Part shown: positions 47,778 to 60,366 of the stretch, one piece after another
Numbering within the stretch: position 1 is the first letter of the stretch
Layout of the letters: each line of letters begins with the position of its first letter
NCBI GenBank assembly: GCA_947453725.1
Contig: CANGHH010000015.1
Coordinates: 41,366-105,365 of the forward strand
DNA length: 64,000 nt
Source: Betaproteobacteria bacterium
GTDB taxonomy: Bacteria > Pseudomonadota > Gammaproteobacteria > Burkholderiales > Burkholderiaceae_C
Reading direction: 5' to 3'
Translations under genes and position numbers: made by a program
The notes under the pieces: model-generated
Told to the model about the DNA's origin: nothing
The model's database searches: none
The model's input: only the letters and a program-made list of their open reading frames with translations

Positions 47778-48401
47778 CTACAGGCCCAGCAGCGACAGGT
47801 CGCCGCGGCCCTGACGCAGCAGCGCCGGCTCGTCCCCGCTGAGGTCGATGACCGTCGTCGGTGCCATCGCGCAGGCGCCGGCATCGACCACCGCGCCGAG
47901 CAGCTTCTCGTAGCGGTCACGGATCTCGCCGGCGTCGTTCAGCGGCTCGGTCTCGCCCGGCGGTATCAGCGTGGTTCCGAGCAGCGGCTCGCCGAACAGG
48001 GCCAGCAATTCCTGCAGCACGCGGTGCTCGGGCACGCGCAGGCCGATGGTGCGCCGGCTGGGGTGGCTGAGCCGCCGTGGCACTTCCTTGGTGGCTTCCA
48101 GGATGAAGGTGTAGGGCCCCGGCGTGCCCAGCTTCAGCAGCCGGTATTGGCGGTTGTCGACACGGGCGAAGCGGGCCAGCTCGCTCAAGTCCTTGCACAG
48201 CAGCGTCAGATGGTGCTTGTCGTCGACCTGCCGGATGCGACGCAGGTTCTCGGCCGCGGTTTTGTCGTCGAGGCGGCAGACCAGCGCGTAGCTGCTGTCG
48301 GTGGGCACCGCGGCGATGCCACCGGCCTGCAGGACCGCAGCCGCCTGCTTCAGCAGGCGTGCTTGCGGGTTATGCGGGTGGACTTCGAAGTACTGGGCCA
48401 T
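47778..48401 (-). CDS. L-threonylcarbamoyladenylate synthase-type protein (Sua5/YciO/YrdC family)
   Basis: GGIAAVPTDSSYALVCRLDDKTAAENLRRIRQ, PGPYTFILEAT, RTIGLRVPEH, TTVIDLSGD. Confidence 0.9.
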   Translation of the reverse strand: MAQYFEVHPHNPQARLLKQAAAVLQAGGIAAVPTDSSYALVCRLDDKTAAENLRRIRQVDDKHHLTLLCKDLSELARFARVDNRQYRLLKLGTPGPYTFILEATKEVPRRLSHPSRRTIGLRVPEHRVLQELLALFGEPLLGTTLIPPGETEPLNDAGEIRDRYEKLLGAVVDAGACAMAPTTVIDLSGDEPALLRQGRGDLSLLGL

Positions 48402-48514
48402 GGCGCCATTTTCACCGGAATGGCCAACCGCCATTTGAAGCGGCGGCACAGCCCTTGCTTGGACCGCCCCGGCAACACAACCGTTTGAATTCCGAAACCC
48501 CAGGAGAAGTCTGA

Positions 48515-50956
48515 ATGAAAAAGTTTGCTCGAGGTGTCTATGGTCTCGGCGCCCTGCTGGCCTTGCAGCACACGCCTTATGTGTTCGGCCAGACCGCTGC
48601 CGCGGCCGCCGTCGCCGGTTCGGTCGAGACCCTGATCGTCACGGGCACCCGCCAGACCGGCCTGAAGGCCATCGACAGCGCGGCGCCCATCCAGGTGCTG
48701 GACTCGGGTTCGCTCGAGCGCACCGGGCAGCCCGACCTGATCCAGGCCATTTCCCAGAACATCCCGTCGTTCCAGGCGCAGTCCTTCGGCGGCGACACGT
48801 CCAACCTGACGCTCTCGATCCGCCTGCGCGGCCTGAGCCCGAACAACACCCTGGTGTTGCTCAATGGCAAGCGCCGCCACGGCACATCGAACCTCGCCGT
48901 CCTCGGCGGTCCGTTCCAGGGTGGGGCGGCCGCCGACCTGAACTTCATCCCGCTCGCCTCGATTGAGCGCGTCGAGGTGCTCCAGGATGGTGCTGCGGCC
49001 CAGTACGGTACCGACGCCATCGCCGGCGTGGTGAACCTGATCATGAAGAAGGCCAGCAGCGGCGGCGCCGCCAGCCTGAACGCCGGTCAGTACATGGACG
49101 GTGGCGGTCGCACGGCCGGCGCCTCCTTCAACATCGGCCTGAAGCCCTCGGACAACGGCTTCGTCAACCTGTCGGCTGAAACGCGCTACCACGGCCACAG
49201 CTTCCGGGGCGACGTCGACCCGCGTGTGGTCGACCCCGCCACCGTCACGGCCTACCCGCAGCTCAAGACGCTGCCGGGCTACCCCTACCTGAACAGCATC
49301 CAGGGCGACGCGGCCTACCACCTGAACGTCTTTGCGCTGAACTCGGGCTTCGACCTGGGCGGTGGCGCCCAGTTCTATGCCAACGGCACCTACGGCCTGA
49401 AGAATGCCCAGGCCTTCGAGAACTACCGGATGCCCAGCCGCATTCCGGGCATGTACCCGAATGGCTTCAGCCCCAAGGAAAAGATCGACGAGACCGATTT
49501 CGCCTACAGCGCCGGCGTCAAGGGCGAGCTGAGCGGCGACTGGCGCTACGACCTCAGCACCACCTACGGCCGCGACTTCGCCAAGGTCTACACCATCAAC
49601 TCGGGCAACAAGTCGCTGTTCTCCGACACCGGTTCGTCGCCGAAGGACTTCTACGACGGCAAGTTCGTCGCTTCGCAATGGACCACCAACCTCGACATCA
49701 GCAAGTCCGTCGACGTCGGCTGGTCGGAACCGCTGAGCTTGGCCGTCGGTGGCGAACTGCGCAAGGACATCTACGAGATCGGTGCCGGCGACGCGGCTTC
49801 GCGCTACAAGGAAGGCGGCCAGTCCTTCCCGGGCTTCCTGCTGTCCGACGCCGGTCGCCATGACCGCAAGAACTACGCTTTCTACGCCGACGTGGCCGGT
49901 GCGCCGATCGCCAAGCTGCAACTCGATGCTGCTGCGCGTTACGAGCATTTCTCCGACTTCGGCAGCACCAGCGTCGGCAAGCTGACCGGTCGCTACGACT
50001 TCACCCCGGCGGTGGCGCTGCGCGGCACGGTCAGCAGCGGCTTCCGCGCGCCGACGCTGGCCGAGCAGTACTACTCGGCCACCAACGTCGGTCCGGATTC
50101 GGCCTTCGTGCAACTGCCGCCGAATGCGCCGGCCGCCAAGCTGGTGGGCGTCAACGGCCTGAAGCCCGAGAAGTCGACCAACCTGAGCATCGGCGCGGTG
50201 TTCAAGCCGGCGTCCAAGGTGGTGGTCACGGTGGACGCCTACCAGATCAAGATTTCCGACCGCATCGTCGGCAGTGGCACCTTGTACGGCACCGGCGGCG
50301 ACGTCAACGCGCCGGCGGTCAAGGCGGCCATCATCGCCAACGGCAACGTGCTGGAATCGGGCATCAAGTACACCGGCATCAACATCTTCTCGAACGCGGT
50401 CAGCACCAGCAACAAGGGCATGGACCTGGTGGCCACGCTGGCCAGCGACTTCGGCAGTGCGGGCAAGGTCGACTGGTCGCTGGCGGCCAACTACAACAAG
50501 GTCACGGTCACCAAGATCAACCTGTCGCCGACGCAACTGGCGCCGCAGCAATTGCTCGACAAGACGGCCATCTCCGACCTCGAGGACGCCTCTCCGAAGT
50601 GGCGCGTCAACCTCGGCGCGCTGTGGCGTTCGGGTGACTGGACGATCAACTTGCGCGAAACCCTCTACGGTTCTTCGTCGGAGTATGGCTCGCCCGACGG
50701 TGGCATCTACTACAAGACCACCATCAAGACCAAAGCCATCACCGACATGGACGTGAGCTACAAGGTCAGCAAGACCCTGTCGGTCACGGTGGGTGCGAAC
50801 AACCTGTTCAACACCTACCCGGACGGCATGAACAAGGACCTGGTCGCCGCCTGGCGCGCCAACCTCGACAACTCGGCCGTCCAGAAGTACCCCAGCTTCT
50901 CGCCCTTCGGCATCAACGGCGGCTACTACTACGCCAAGGCCAACTTCACCTTCTGA
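48515..50956 (+). CDS. TonB-dependent receptor
   Basis: Plug domain QVLDSGSLERTGQPDLIQAISQNIPSF...GSIRVEVLQDGAAAQYGTDAIAGVVNLIMKK-type motif and C-terminal barrel ending FTF*. Confidence 0.95.
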   Translation: MKKFARGVYGLGALLALQHTPYVFGQTAAAAAVAGSVETLIVTGTRQTGLKAIDSAAPIQVLDSGSLERTGQPDLIQAISQNIPSFQAQSFGGDTSNLTLSIRLRGLSPNNTLVLLNGKRRHGTSNLAVLGGPFQGGAAADLNFIPLASIERVEVLQDGAAAQYGTDAIAGVVNLIMKKASSGGAASLNAGQYMDGGGRTAGASFNIGLKPSDNGFVNLSAETRYHGHSFRGDVDPRVVDPATVTAYPQLKTLPGYPYLNSIQGDAAYHLNVFALNSGFDLGGGAQFYANGTYGLKNAQAFENYRMPSRIPGMYPNGFSPKEKIDETDFAYSAGVKGELSGDWRYDLSTTYGRDFAKVYTINSGNKSLFSDTGSSPKDFYDGKFVASQWTTNLDISKSVDVGWSEPLSLAVGGELRKDIYEIGAGDAASRYKEGGQSFPGFLLSDAGRHDRKNYAFYADVAGAPIAKLQLDAAARYEHFSDFGSTSVGKLTGRYDFTPAVALRGTVSSGFRAPTLAEQYYSATNVGPDSAFVQLPPNAPAAKLVGVNGLKPEKSTNLSIGAVFKPASKVVVTVDAYQIKISDRIVGSGTLYGTGGDVNAPAVKAAIIANGNVLESGIKYTGINIFSNAVSTSNKGMDLVATLASDFGSAGKVDWSLAANYNKVTVTKINLSPTQLAPQQLLDKTAISDLEDASPKWRVNLGALWRSGDWTINLRETLYGSSSEYGSPDGGIYYKTTIKTKAITDMDVSYKVSKTLSVTVGANNLFNTYPDGMNKDLVAAWRANLDNSAVQKYPSFSPFGINGGYYYAKANFTF

Positions 50957-50976
50957 GGACGGTCGGCTGGACCATG

Positions 50977-51008
50977 AAAAAGGCGCCTCGCGAGAGGCGC
51001 CTTTTTTT
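50977..51008. terminator. Bidirectional intrinsic terminator
   Basis: AAAAAGGCGCCTC-GCGA-GAGGCGCCTTTTTTT between converging genes. Confidence 0.92.
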
Positions 51009-51057
51009 CTGCCGGGCGCGGCCGTCCTGCGGGCCACCGCGCCGCGCTGGCTTCAGC

Positions 51058-51573
51058 TCATTTCGGTGCCACGGCGATGACTTCGATCTCGATCAACCAG
51101 CCCGGGTTGACCAGACCGGCGACCTTGACGGTCGAACGCGCGGGCAGGTTGGGGTGCTCGGGGCCGCCGAAATAGACCTTGTAGGCATCCATGAAGCCGG
51201 CAAAGTCGATGGCGCCTTCCTTGGCCGGATCGCCGACCATGAAGACCGTCATCTTGACGACGTCCTTCATGTCGAGCTTCAGGCCCTTCAAGGTCGCAGC
51301 GATCGACTCCAGCGTGGTCGCCGACTGCTGCTTGGTGTCGCCGAAATAGGCCACGCTGTTGGGCTTGGCGGTCTTGTCGAAGGCGGCCGGGCCGGCGCCG
51401 CTGAGGTAGACCACCTTCTTGCCGGCCGGTACTTCCACCGCCAGGGCGATCGGGAAGTCGGAGCCGGGCAGCTTGTGGCGGACCACGTCGGCCGCATGGG
51501 CCGGCAGACAGGCCGGCAGGCTGGCCAGCAAGGCCAGGGCGAAGGTGGTGCGGCGGAGGAGGGCGTTCTGCAT
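51058..51573 (-). CDS. Exported RidA family protein
   Basis: Signal peptide MQNALLRRTTFALALLASLPACLPAHA then VYLSGAGPAAFDKTAKPNSVAYFGDTKQQSATTLESIAATLKGLKLDMKDVVKMTVFM...LPARSTVKVAGL. Confidence 0.9.
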   Translation of the reverse strand: MQNALLRRTTFALALLASLPACLPAHAADVVRHKLPGSDFPIALAVEVPAGKKVVYLSGAGPAAFDKTAKPNSVAYFGDTKQQSATTLESIAATLKGLKLDMKDVVKMTVFMVGDPAKEGAIDFAGFMDAYKVYFGGPEHPNLPARSTVKVAGLVNPGWLIEIEVIAVAPK

Positions 51574-51638
51574 GGTTCGTCTCGGTGTTGGGATCGGAAT
51601 GGGAAGGGGATGGGTGGCAGGCGCGGCGGTCAGCCGGC

Positions 51639-52064
51639 TCAGCGCAGGGCCTTGACGGCTTCTGCGCTGATCGGGTCCCGGTAGGCATTGCCCAGGTGGG
51701 TGCGCACGTAGTTGGTCACCTCGGCGATCTGCTCGTCGCTGAGCATGTGCTTGAAAGACGGCATGCCCTTGCGGCCATGCAGCACGTTGTAGGCCGGGTA
51801 GCTGCTGGCCGCCAGCTTCGGGTTGCCGGCCAGCGCCGGGTACATGCCCGCGCCCTGGGCGCCCTGGCCCTCGGCCATGTGGCAGCTCTGGCAGACGGCG
51901 CGGTAGATCGATTCACCGTCTTTCTGGCTGAAGCGGAAGCCATCCGAAATGCCGGCCGTGAGGGGGGCGCTGGCATCGCTGGCGGCCATCACGGCGAGGC
52001 TGCTCAAGGCCAGCGCGCCGCCGATCAAGGCGGTGGCCGCGGTGCGGGGCAGGACATCGGTCAT
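51639..52064 (-). CDS. Exported class I-type cytochrome c
   Basis: Signal peptide, single heme motif CQSCH, distal Met region (GMPSFKHMLSDEQIAEVTNYVRTHLGN). Confidence 0.9.
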   Translation of the reverse strand: MTDVLPRTAATALIGGALALSSLAVMAASDASAPLTAGISDGFRFSQKDGESIYRAVCQSCHMAEGQGAQGAGMYPALAGNPKLAASSYPAYNVLHGRKGMPSFKHMLSDEQIAEVTNYVRTHLGNAYRDPISAEAVKALR

Positions 52065-52105
52065 GCAGAAAACTCCAGATTCAGCGGGCGGGTTGGCGGC
52101 CGCCT

Positions 52106-53707
52106 TCATGCGGCCGCCTTGATGCGGGCGTGCAGGCGCGAGATGGCATCGTGCGAGGACAGCACGGCGCCTTCCTGCCAGGCCGGGATCAGCGACGCGT
52201 GCTCGCCGGCCAGCACGATGCGGCCGTCGATCTGGCACAGGTTCTTGTAATGCGCCTTGCGCGCTTCGTCGGACCAGTTGCCGAAGCAGCCGTTGGTCCA
52301 GGGCACGCGGTGCCAGCCCACGGCCACGCCGGTTTCGAATTCCTTCTCGTACTGCGGATGGATCTGGCTGCCGTATTTCACCGCCAGCGCCACGCGTTCA
52401 GCCGGCGTGCGGGCGGTGAATTCGTAGGCATTGGGCCCCCAGATGTAGGCGCCCAGCAGCACCCCCTTGCCGCGCGAGCCGTAGCCGGTGGCCGGGTAGC
52501 CGATCAGGGTGTTGGGCAGGTCGGTGAAGGTGATGCCGCCGTAGATGTGGTCGTCCTGTTCCCAGAAGCGGCGCTTGAACTGCAGGCCGACCTTGACGCA
52601 GGCTTCGTAGGGCACGGCCTCGATGGCCGCCTGCATCGGCGCCGAGACCTGGATGTCGATCTGGCTCAGGATCGACAAGGGCAGGGTGCACAGGCACCAG
52701 TCGGCCTTGGCCTGGCGGGTGGCGCCGCTGGCGGTGTCGGTGTAGGCGACGGTGACGCCCTGGTCGTTCTGGTCGATGGCGGTGACGCGGGCGTTGAACT
52801 GCACCAGGTCGGCCACCTCGCGGTAGAGGGCCTGGGCGATCTGGTCCATGCCGCCGACCGGCTGGAAGATGGCGGTGTGGAATTCCTCGTCGTGGCCCAC
52901 CGACAGGTAGCGCCACAGGTTGGACTTCATCAGGTCCTTGGGCGCCAGCGGGGTCGAATACGCCGGCGCGGGCATCAGGCCACCGCCCGGCGAGACGTCA
53001 TAGCCGCGGCGGTTGCTCATCGCTTCGCTGGGCGTGTAGCGGTAGGACTTGTCGAGCGCGCCCCAGTGCTTCATCGCTTCGAGCAGCTTGTCGCGGTCCT
53101 CGGCGGTGACCTCGCCATCGAGCTGGTTCTTGTTGGTGGCCTTGCTCAGCAGTTCGGCGACATGGCCGTGGAAGTCGGCCTGCACGTGGCGGAAGCGCTG
53201 CGGCTTGCCGCCGTAGGCGTTCTTCGAATGCAGGTAGGCGTTGTAGTTGACCTGCATGAAGGGCTCCAGCGGAACGCCCAGCTGGTGCGCATAGCCGAGG
53301 ATGCCGTGGTGGTGATAGGGCAGGCGCCAGGGGCCGGGGTTGACGTAGAGACCCTTGTCGAATTCGACCTTCTGCTTGGCGCCGCCCAGTTCGGTGAACT
53401 CGTCACCGCCGCGCAGCGTCCAGGCCCGGCCGCCGGCACGGTTGTTGTATTCCAGCACCTGCACCTTGTAGCCGGCCTTGCGCAGCTCGTAGGCACCAAC
53501 CAGGCCGGCGATGCCCGCGCCGAGCACCAGGATGGACGCGCCCTTGGGCGCGCCCTGCAGCTGGATCGGCCCCTGGTAGGGCGATTCGGCGGCGTGGCCC
53601 AGCGAGGTCATCGCGTGGTACATCGCCGTGCTGCCGGCGAGTTTGCCGATCAGGCCGAGCAGGTCGCGCCGGGTGCGGGGTAGGCCTTGCGGAGACAACG
53701 GATTCAT
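52106..53707 (-). CDS. Exported (Tat-type signal) flavin monoamine/amino-acid oxidase family protein
   Basis: TRRDLLGLIGKLAG Tat-like motif; ILVLGAGIAGLVGAYELRKAGYKVQVLEYNNRAGGRAWTLR FAD-binding; C-terminal IVLAGEHASLIPAWQEGAVLSSHDAI. Confidence 0.9.
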   Translation of the reverse strand: MNPLSPQGLPRTRRDLLGLIGKLAGSTAMYHAMTSLGHAAESPYQGPIQLQGAPKGASILVLGAGIAGLVGAYELRKAGYKVQVLEYNNRAGGRAWTLRGGDEFTELGGAKQKVEFDKGLYVNPGPWRLPYHHHGILGYAHQLGVPLEPFMQVNYNAYLHSKNAYGGKPQRFRHVQADFHGHVAELLSKATNKNQLDGEVTAEDRDKLLEAMKHWGALDKSYRYTPSEAMSNRRGYDVSPGGGLMPAPAYSTPLAPKDLMKSNLWRYLSVGHDEEFHTAIFQPVGGMDQIAQALYREVADLVQFNARVTAIDQNDQGVTVAYTDTASGATRQAKADWCLCTLPLSILSQIDIQVSAPMQAAIEAVPYEACVKVGLQFKRRFWEQDDHIYGGITFTDLPNTLIGYPATGYGSRGKGVLLGAYIWGPNAYEFTARTPAERVALAVKYGSQIHPQYEKEFETGVAVGWHRVPWTNGCFGNWSDEARKAHYKNLCQIDGRIVLAGEHASLIPAWQEGAVLSSHDAISRLHARIKAAA

Positions 53708-53815
53708 GGCTTGGAGACTCGGACTGAGGGATCAGCAATCCCACAAGCAAAACGCGAACCAGGCCGATGCACCCGGTTCGCGTCGCGGGCCCCTCAGCCC
53801 TTCAGCACCGTCGGA

Positions 53816-55342
53816 TCAAGCCGCGGTGACCGGTATCTGGCCGATGCGGGCCTGCCAGGCCGCCGGCCCGGTGTTGTGCACGCTGCTGCCCTGGGCATCG
53901 ACGGCCACCGTCACCGGCATGTCGACCACGTCGAATTCGTAGATGGCTTCCATGCCCAGGTCGGCGAAGCCCACCACCTTCGCGCCCTGGATGGCCTTGG
54001 CCACCAGATAGGCCGCACCACCGACGGCCATCAGGTAGGCGCTCCCATGCTTCTTGATCGCGGCGATGGCCGTCGGCCCGCGCTCGGCCTTGCCGATCAT
54101 GCTGATCAGCCCGGTTTGCGCCAGCATCATCTCGGTGAACTTGTCCATCCGCGTGGCGGTGGTCGGGCCGGCCGGGCCGACGACCTCGTCGCCCACCGGG
54201 TCGACCGGACCGACGTAGTAGATGACGCGGTTCGTGAAGTCCACCGGCAGCGATTCGCCCCGGGCCAGCATGTCCTGGATGCGCTGGTGCGCGGCGTCGC
54301 GGCCGGTCAGCATCTTGCCGTTCAGCAGCAGCGTCTGGCCCGGTGTCCAGGCGGCGACTTCGGCGCGGGTCAGGGTGTTCAGGTCGACGCGCTGGCTCTT
54401 GTTGTAGTCGGGCGCCCAGCGCACATCGGGCCACAGGTCCAGGCTGGGCGGGTCCAGGTAGACCGGGCCCGAGCCGTCCATCTGCACGTGCGCATGTCGC
54501 GTGGCGGCGCAGTTCGGGATCATCGCCACCGGCTTGCCGGCCGCATGCGTCGGGTAGGTGGCGATCTTCACGTCCAGCACCGTCGTCAGCCCGCCCAGGC
54601 CCTGCGCGCCGATGCCCAGGGCGTTGACCTTCTCGTAGAGCTCGATGCGCAGTTCCTCGAGCGGGTTCTGCGGCCCGCGGGCCAGCAGGTCGAACATGTC
54701 GAGGGGGTCCATCAGGACTTCCTTGGCCAGCAGCATGGCCTTCTCGGCCGTGCCGCCGACGCCGATGCCCAGCATGCCCGGCGGGCACCAGCCGGCGCCC
54801 ATCGTCGGCACCGTCTTCAGCACCCAGTCGACGATGCTGTCGCTGGGGTTCATCATGATCAGCTTGCTCTTGTTTTCCGAGCCGCCGCCCTTGGCGGCCA
54901 CCGTGATGTCGAGCTTGTCGCCCGGCACCACCGTCATGTGGATCACGGCCGGCGTGTTGTCCCTGGTGTTCTTGCGCGCAAAGATCGGGTCGGCCAGGAT
55001 CGAGCCGCGCAGCGGGTTGCCGCTGTTCAGGTAGGCCTGCCGCACGCCCTGGTTGACCGCATCCTCGACGCTGCCGGTGAAGCCGTCAAAGCGCAGGTCC
55101 ATGCCGATCTTCAGGAAGACATTGACGATGCCGGTGTCCTGGCAGATCGGCCGGCGGCCTTCGGCGCACATCCGGCTGTTGGTCAGGATCTGCGCGATGG
55201 CGTCCTTGGCCGCTGGCGATGCTTCCTTCTCATAGGCCCGCGCCAAGTGGCTGATGAAGTCGGCCGGGTGGTAAATGCTGATGTACTGCAGCGCAGCGGC
55301 AACGGTTTCGACGAGGTCGTTCTGGCGGATCAGGGTGGTCAT
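53816..55342 (-). CDS. Class I fumarate hydratase
   Basis: RPICQDTGIVNVFLKIG, PAVIHMTVVPGDKLDITVAAKGGGSENKSK, WCPPGMLGIGVGGT. Confidence 0.92.
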   Translation of the reverse strand: MTTLIRQNDLVETVAAALQYISIYHPADFISHLARAYEKEASPAAKDAIAQILTNSRMCAEGRRPICQDTGIVNVFLKIGMDLRFDGFTGSVEDAVNQGVRQAYLNSGNPLRGSILADPIFARKNTRDNTPAVIHMTVVPGDKLDITVAAKGGGSENKSKLIMMNPSDSIVDWVLKTVPTMGAGWCPPGMLGIGVGGTAEKAMLLAKEVLMDPLDMFDLLARGPQNPLEELRIELYEKVNALGIGAQGLGGLTTVLDVKIATYPTHAAGKPVAMIPNCAATRHAHVQMDGSGPVYLDPPSLDLWPDVRWAPDYNKSQRVDLNTLTRAEVAAWTPGQTLLLNGKMLTGRDAAHQRIQDMLARGESLPVDFTNRVIYYVGPVDPVGDEVVGPAGPTTATRMDKFTEMMLAQTGLISMIGKAERGPTAIAAIKKHGSAYLMAVGGAAYLVAKAIQGAKVVGFADLGMEAIYEFDVVDMPVTVAVDAQGSSVHNTGPAAWQARIGQIPVTAA

Positions 55343-55389
55343 GGCGGGCTGGGCTTTCTTCGGGGGTGCGGCGCTTTGCGGGTGCAGCT

Positions 55390-55989
55390 TCAGTCGTGCG
55401 CGGGCGGTGCCATCAGTCGGTCGGCGTAGGCGATGGCCAGGGCCGAGAACAGGAAGGCGATGTGGATCAGCGTCTGCCACATCAGCACCTTGTCGCTGTA
55501 GTTTTCGGCGTTGATGAAGGTCTTCAGCAGGTGGATGGAGCTGATGCCGATGATGGCCGTCGCCAGCTTGACCTTGAGCACCGAGGCATTGACGTGGCTC
55601 AACCATTCCGGCTGGTCGGGGTGGTCTTCCAGGTTCATGCGCGAGACGAAGGTTTCGTAGCCGCCGACGATGACCATGATCAGCAGGTTGCTGATCATCA
55701 CCACGTCGATCAGGCCCAGCACGACCAGCATGATCACGGTCTCGTTGAGCTTGGGCATCCAGCCCGGGTCGGCCTTGTAGCCGATGCTCTTGATCAGCAG
55801 GTCCAGCGCATGCTGGTCGCCGAACACCGCCGATATCAGGTGCGTCAGTTCGACCCAGAAGTGGAAGACATAGACGCACTGCGCCACGATCAGTCCCAGG
55901 TACAGCGGCAGTTGCAGCCAGCGGCTGGCGAAGATGAAATTCGGCAGCGCCTGCTGGCGGTTCTTCTCGGCGGCTTGGATGGGTTTCAT
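55390..55989 (-). CDS. UPF0114 (YqhA-like) membrane protein
   Basis: [21 protein letters not shown]..., [36 protein letters not shown]. Confidence 0.9.
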   Translation of the reverse strand: MKPIQAAEKNRQQALPNFIFASRWLQLPLYLGLIVAQCVYVFHFWVELTHLISAVFGDQHALDLLIKSIGYKADPGWMPKLNETVIMLVVLGLIDVVMISNLLIMVIVGGYETFVSRMNLEDHPDQPEWLSHVNASVLKVKLATAIIGISSIHLLKTFINAENYSDKVLMWQTLIHIAFLFSALAIAYADRLMAPPAHD

Positions 55990-56157
55990 GGGGTTCGGGT
56001 TTGACCGGGATCAAGGGCAAGCCCGGTGGCCAAAATTGTAGAGGGCCGCACATCATCGCCCCAGCACGCGTCAGCCGTCCGTCAGAGCGGGGCTTTAGCT
56101 TCCGCACCCAAGCAGAGACTCCAAGTCCGCAGCCTTTACATCCCTCAGGAGACAAGC

Positions 56158-58143
<1,986 letters not shown>

Positions 58144-58193
58144 GCGACGCTGCACGCTGCTGCGGGTGCTAGAGTGCCCGCAGGAGACTGCCC

Positions 58194-58568
58194 ATGCCCT
58201 TGGCCCTGATCGGTGCGCTGTTGCTGGCCTGCAAGATGGCGGACTGGGGTCCGGTTGCGGGCTGGTCGTGGTGGATCGTGCTGGCGCCTTTCGGCCTGGC
58301 GGTGGCTTGGTGGCAGTTTTCCGACGCCACCGGTCTGACCCAGCGCAAGGCCATGGACAAGATGGAACAGCGCAAGGCCGATCGACGCGACCGCGCCGTG
58401 GCGGCCCTGGCGCTGGACCCGCGCCGCAGCCGACAAGGCGTCCGCGCCCGCGAAGCCCGTGAGGCGGTCAGCGCGCGCAACGCGGGCGCTGACCCTGAGG
58501 CTGAGGCGCCCCGTGCCGATCAGCCGGCTGCCGATGCGGCGCAACAGCGGCGCGATGCGCCGCGTTAG
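58194..58568 (+). CDS. Small Trp-rich membrane protein (TIGR04438-like)
   Basis: MPLALIGALLLACKMADWGPVAGWSWWIVLAPFGLAVAWWQFSDATGLTQRKAMDKMEQRK. Confidence 0.75.
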   Translation: MPLALIGALLLACKMADWGPVAGWSWWIVLAPFGLAVAWWQFSDATGLTQRKAMDKMEQRKADRRDRAVAALALDPRRSRQGVRAREAREAVSARNAGADPEAEAPRADQPAADAAQQRRDAPR

Positions 58569-58592
58569 CCAGCCAGCTGACGGCGCTGACGC

Positions 58593-60272
58593 TCAGTCGC
58601 CGTCGAGCACCGCACCCGAACTGGCGCTCGACGCATTGCGCGCGAACTTGGCCAGCACGCCCCGCGTGTAACGCGGCGCCGGCTGCTGCCACAGCGCACG
58701 GCGCCGCGCGATCTCGGCCTCGTCGACGTTCAGTTGCAGCAGCAACTGGTGGGCGTCGATGGTGATGCTGTCGCCCTCCTGCACCAGCGCGATCACGCCG
58801 CCGGCGTAGGCCTCGGGCGCCACGTGGCCGACCACCATGCCCCAGGTGCCGCCCGAGAAGCGGCCGTCGGTGATCAGGCCCACGCTCTCGCCCAGGCCCT
58901 GACCGATCAGCGCGCCGGTGGGTGCCAGCATCTCGGGCATGCCCGGGCCGCCCTTGGGGCCCAGGTAGCGCAGCACCATGATGTCGCCGGCCATGATCTG
59001 TTTGGCCATGATGGCCGCCAACGCCGTCTGCTCGTCCTCGAAGACGCGGGCCGGTCCGGTCATCACCGGGCTCTTCAGCCCGGTGATCTTGGCCACGCAG
59101 CCCTCGGGGCTGAGGTTGCCGCGCAGGATGGCCAGGTGGCCCTGCTCGTACATCGGCGTGGCGATGCGGCGGATCACCTGCTGGTCGGCGCGCGGCACAT
59201 CGGGCACCTCGGCCAGGTTCTCGGCGACCGTCTTGCCGGTGATCGTCATGCAGTCGCCGTGCAGCAGACCGGCGTTCAGCAGCACCTTCATCACCTGCGG
59301 GATGCCGCCGGCGTGGTGCAGGTCGATGGCCAGGAAACGACCGCTGGGCTTCAGGTCGCACAGCACCGGCACGCGCTTGCGCATGCGCTCGAAGTCGTCG
59401 ATGGTCCAGTCGACTTCCGCCGCGTGCGCGATGGCCAGGAAGTGCAGCACGGCATTGGTGCTGCCGCCGGTGGCCATGATCACGGCCACGGCGTTTTCGA
59501 TGGCCTTCTTCGTCACGATGTCGCGCGGCTTCAGGTCCCGCTTCACCGCTTCCACCAGGGCCCGCGCCGCGTCCTGGGTGTGGGCCACGATGGGGTCTTC
59601 CACATTGGCCATGGTGCTGGCGTAGGGCAGGCTCATGCCGAGGGCCTCGAAGGCCGACGACATGGTGTTCGCCGTGTACATGCCGCCGCAGGAACCGCTG
59701 CCCGGAATGGCGCGGCGCTCGATCTGGCAGAAGTCTTCTTCGGACATGTTGCCGGCGCTGAACTGGCCGACCGCCTCGAAGACGCTGACGATGTTCAGGT
59801 CCTGGCCCTTGTAGCGGCCGGGCAGGATGGTGCCGCCATAGACGTAGATGGCCGGCACGTTGGCGCGCAGCATGCCCATCATGCCGCCGGGCATGTTCTT
59901 GTCGCAGCCGCCGATGACCAGCACGCCGTCCATCCACTGGCCGCCGACGCAGGTCTCGACGCAGTCGGCGATCACCTCGCGCGACACCAGGCTGTACTTC
60001 ATGCCTTCGGTGCCCATCGCCATGCCGTCGCTGATCGTCGGCGTGCCGAAGACCTGCGGGTTGGCGCCGGCTTCCTTCAGCGCCACGATGGCCGCGTCGG
60101 CCAGCTTCTGCAGCCCCGAGTTGCAGGGCGTGATGGTGCTGTGGCCGTTGGCCACGCCGATCATCGGCTTGCCGAAGTCGCCGTCGGTGTAGCCCATCGC
60201 GTAGTACATGCTGCGGTTGGGGGCGCGGGCCACGCCTTCGGTGATGTTCTTGCTTCGGCGGTTGCTGCTCAT
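58593..60272 (-). CDS. ilvD: Dihydroxy-acid dehydratase
   Basis: Full-length Ilv[57 protein letters not shown]. Confidence 0.96.
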   Translation of the reverse strand: MSSNRRSKNITEGVARAPNRSMYYAMGYTDGDFGKPMIGVANGHSTITPCNSGLQKLADAAIVALKEAGANPQVFGTPTISDGMAMGTEGMKYSLVSREVIADCVETCVGGQWMDGVLVIGGCDKNMPGGMMGMLRANVPAIYVYGGTILPGRYKGQDLNIVSVFEAVGQFSAGNMSEEDFCQIERRAIPGSGSCGGMYTANTMSSAFEALGMSLPYASTMANVEDPIVAHTQDAARALVEAVKRDLKPRDIVTKKAIENAVAVIMATGGSTNAVLHFLAIAHAAEVDWTIDDFERMRKRVPVLCDLKPSGRFLAIDLHHAGGIPQVMKVLLNAGLLHGDCMTITGKTVAENLAEVPDVPRADQQVIRRIATPMYEQGHLAILRGNLSPEGCVAKITGLKSPVMTGPARVFEDEQTALAAIMAKQIMAGDIMVLRYLGPKGGPGMPEMLAPTGALIGQGLGESVGLITDGRFSGGTWGMVVGHVAPEAYAGGVIALVQEGDSITIDAHQLLLQLNVDEAEIARRRALWQQPAPRYTRGVLAKFARNASSASSGAVLDGD

Positions 60273-60366
60273 GCGGTTCTCCGTGGACAGCCCGCGAGTT
60301 TATCGGGCGCCGCGGCCGCGCCGCATCGGGCCGGCACAATCGCGGTCTGCCTCAGGAGTTCCACCG

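Noticed and set aside
48350-51037. 895-aa minus-strand ORF opposite the TonB receptor
   Set aside because: Antisense shadow of a clear receptor gene, composition typical of reverse-frame translation.
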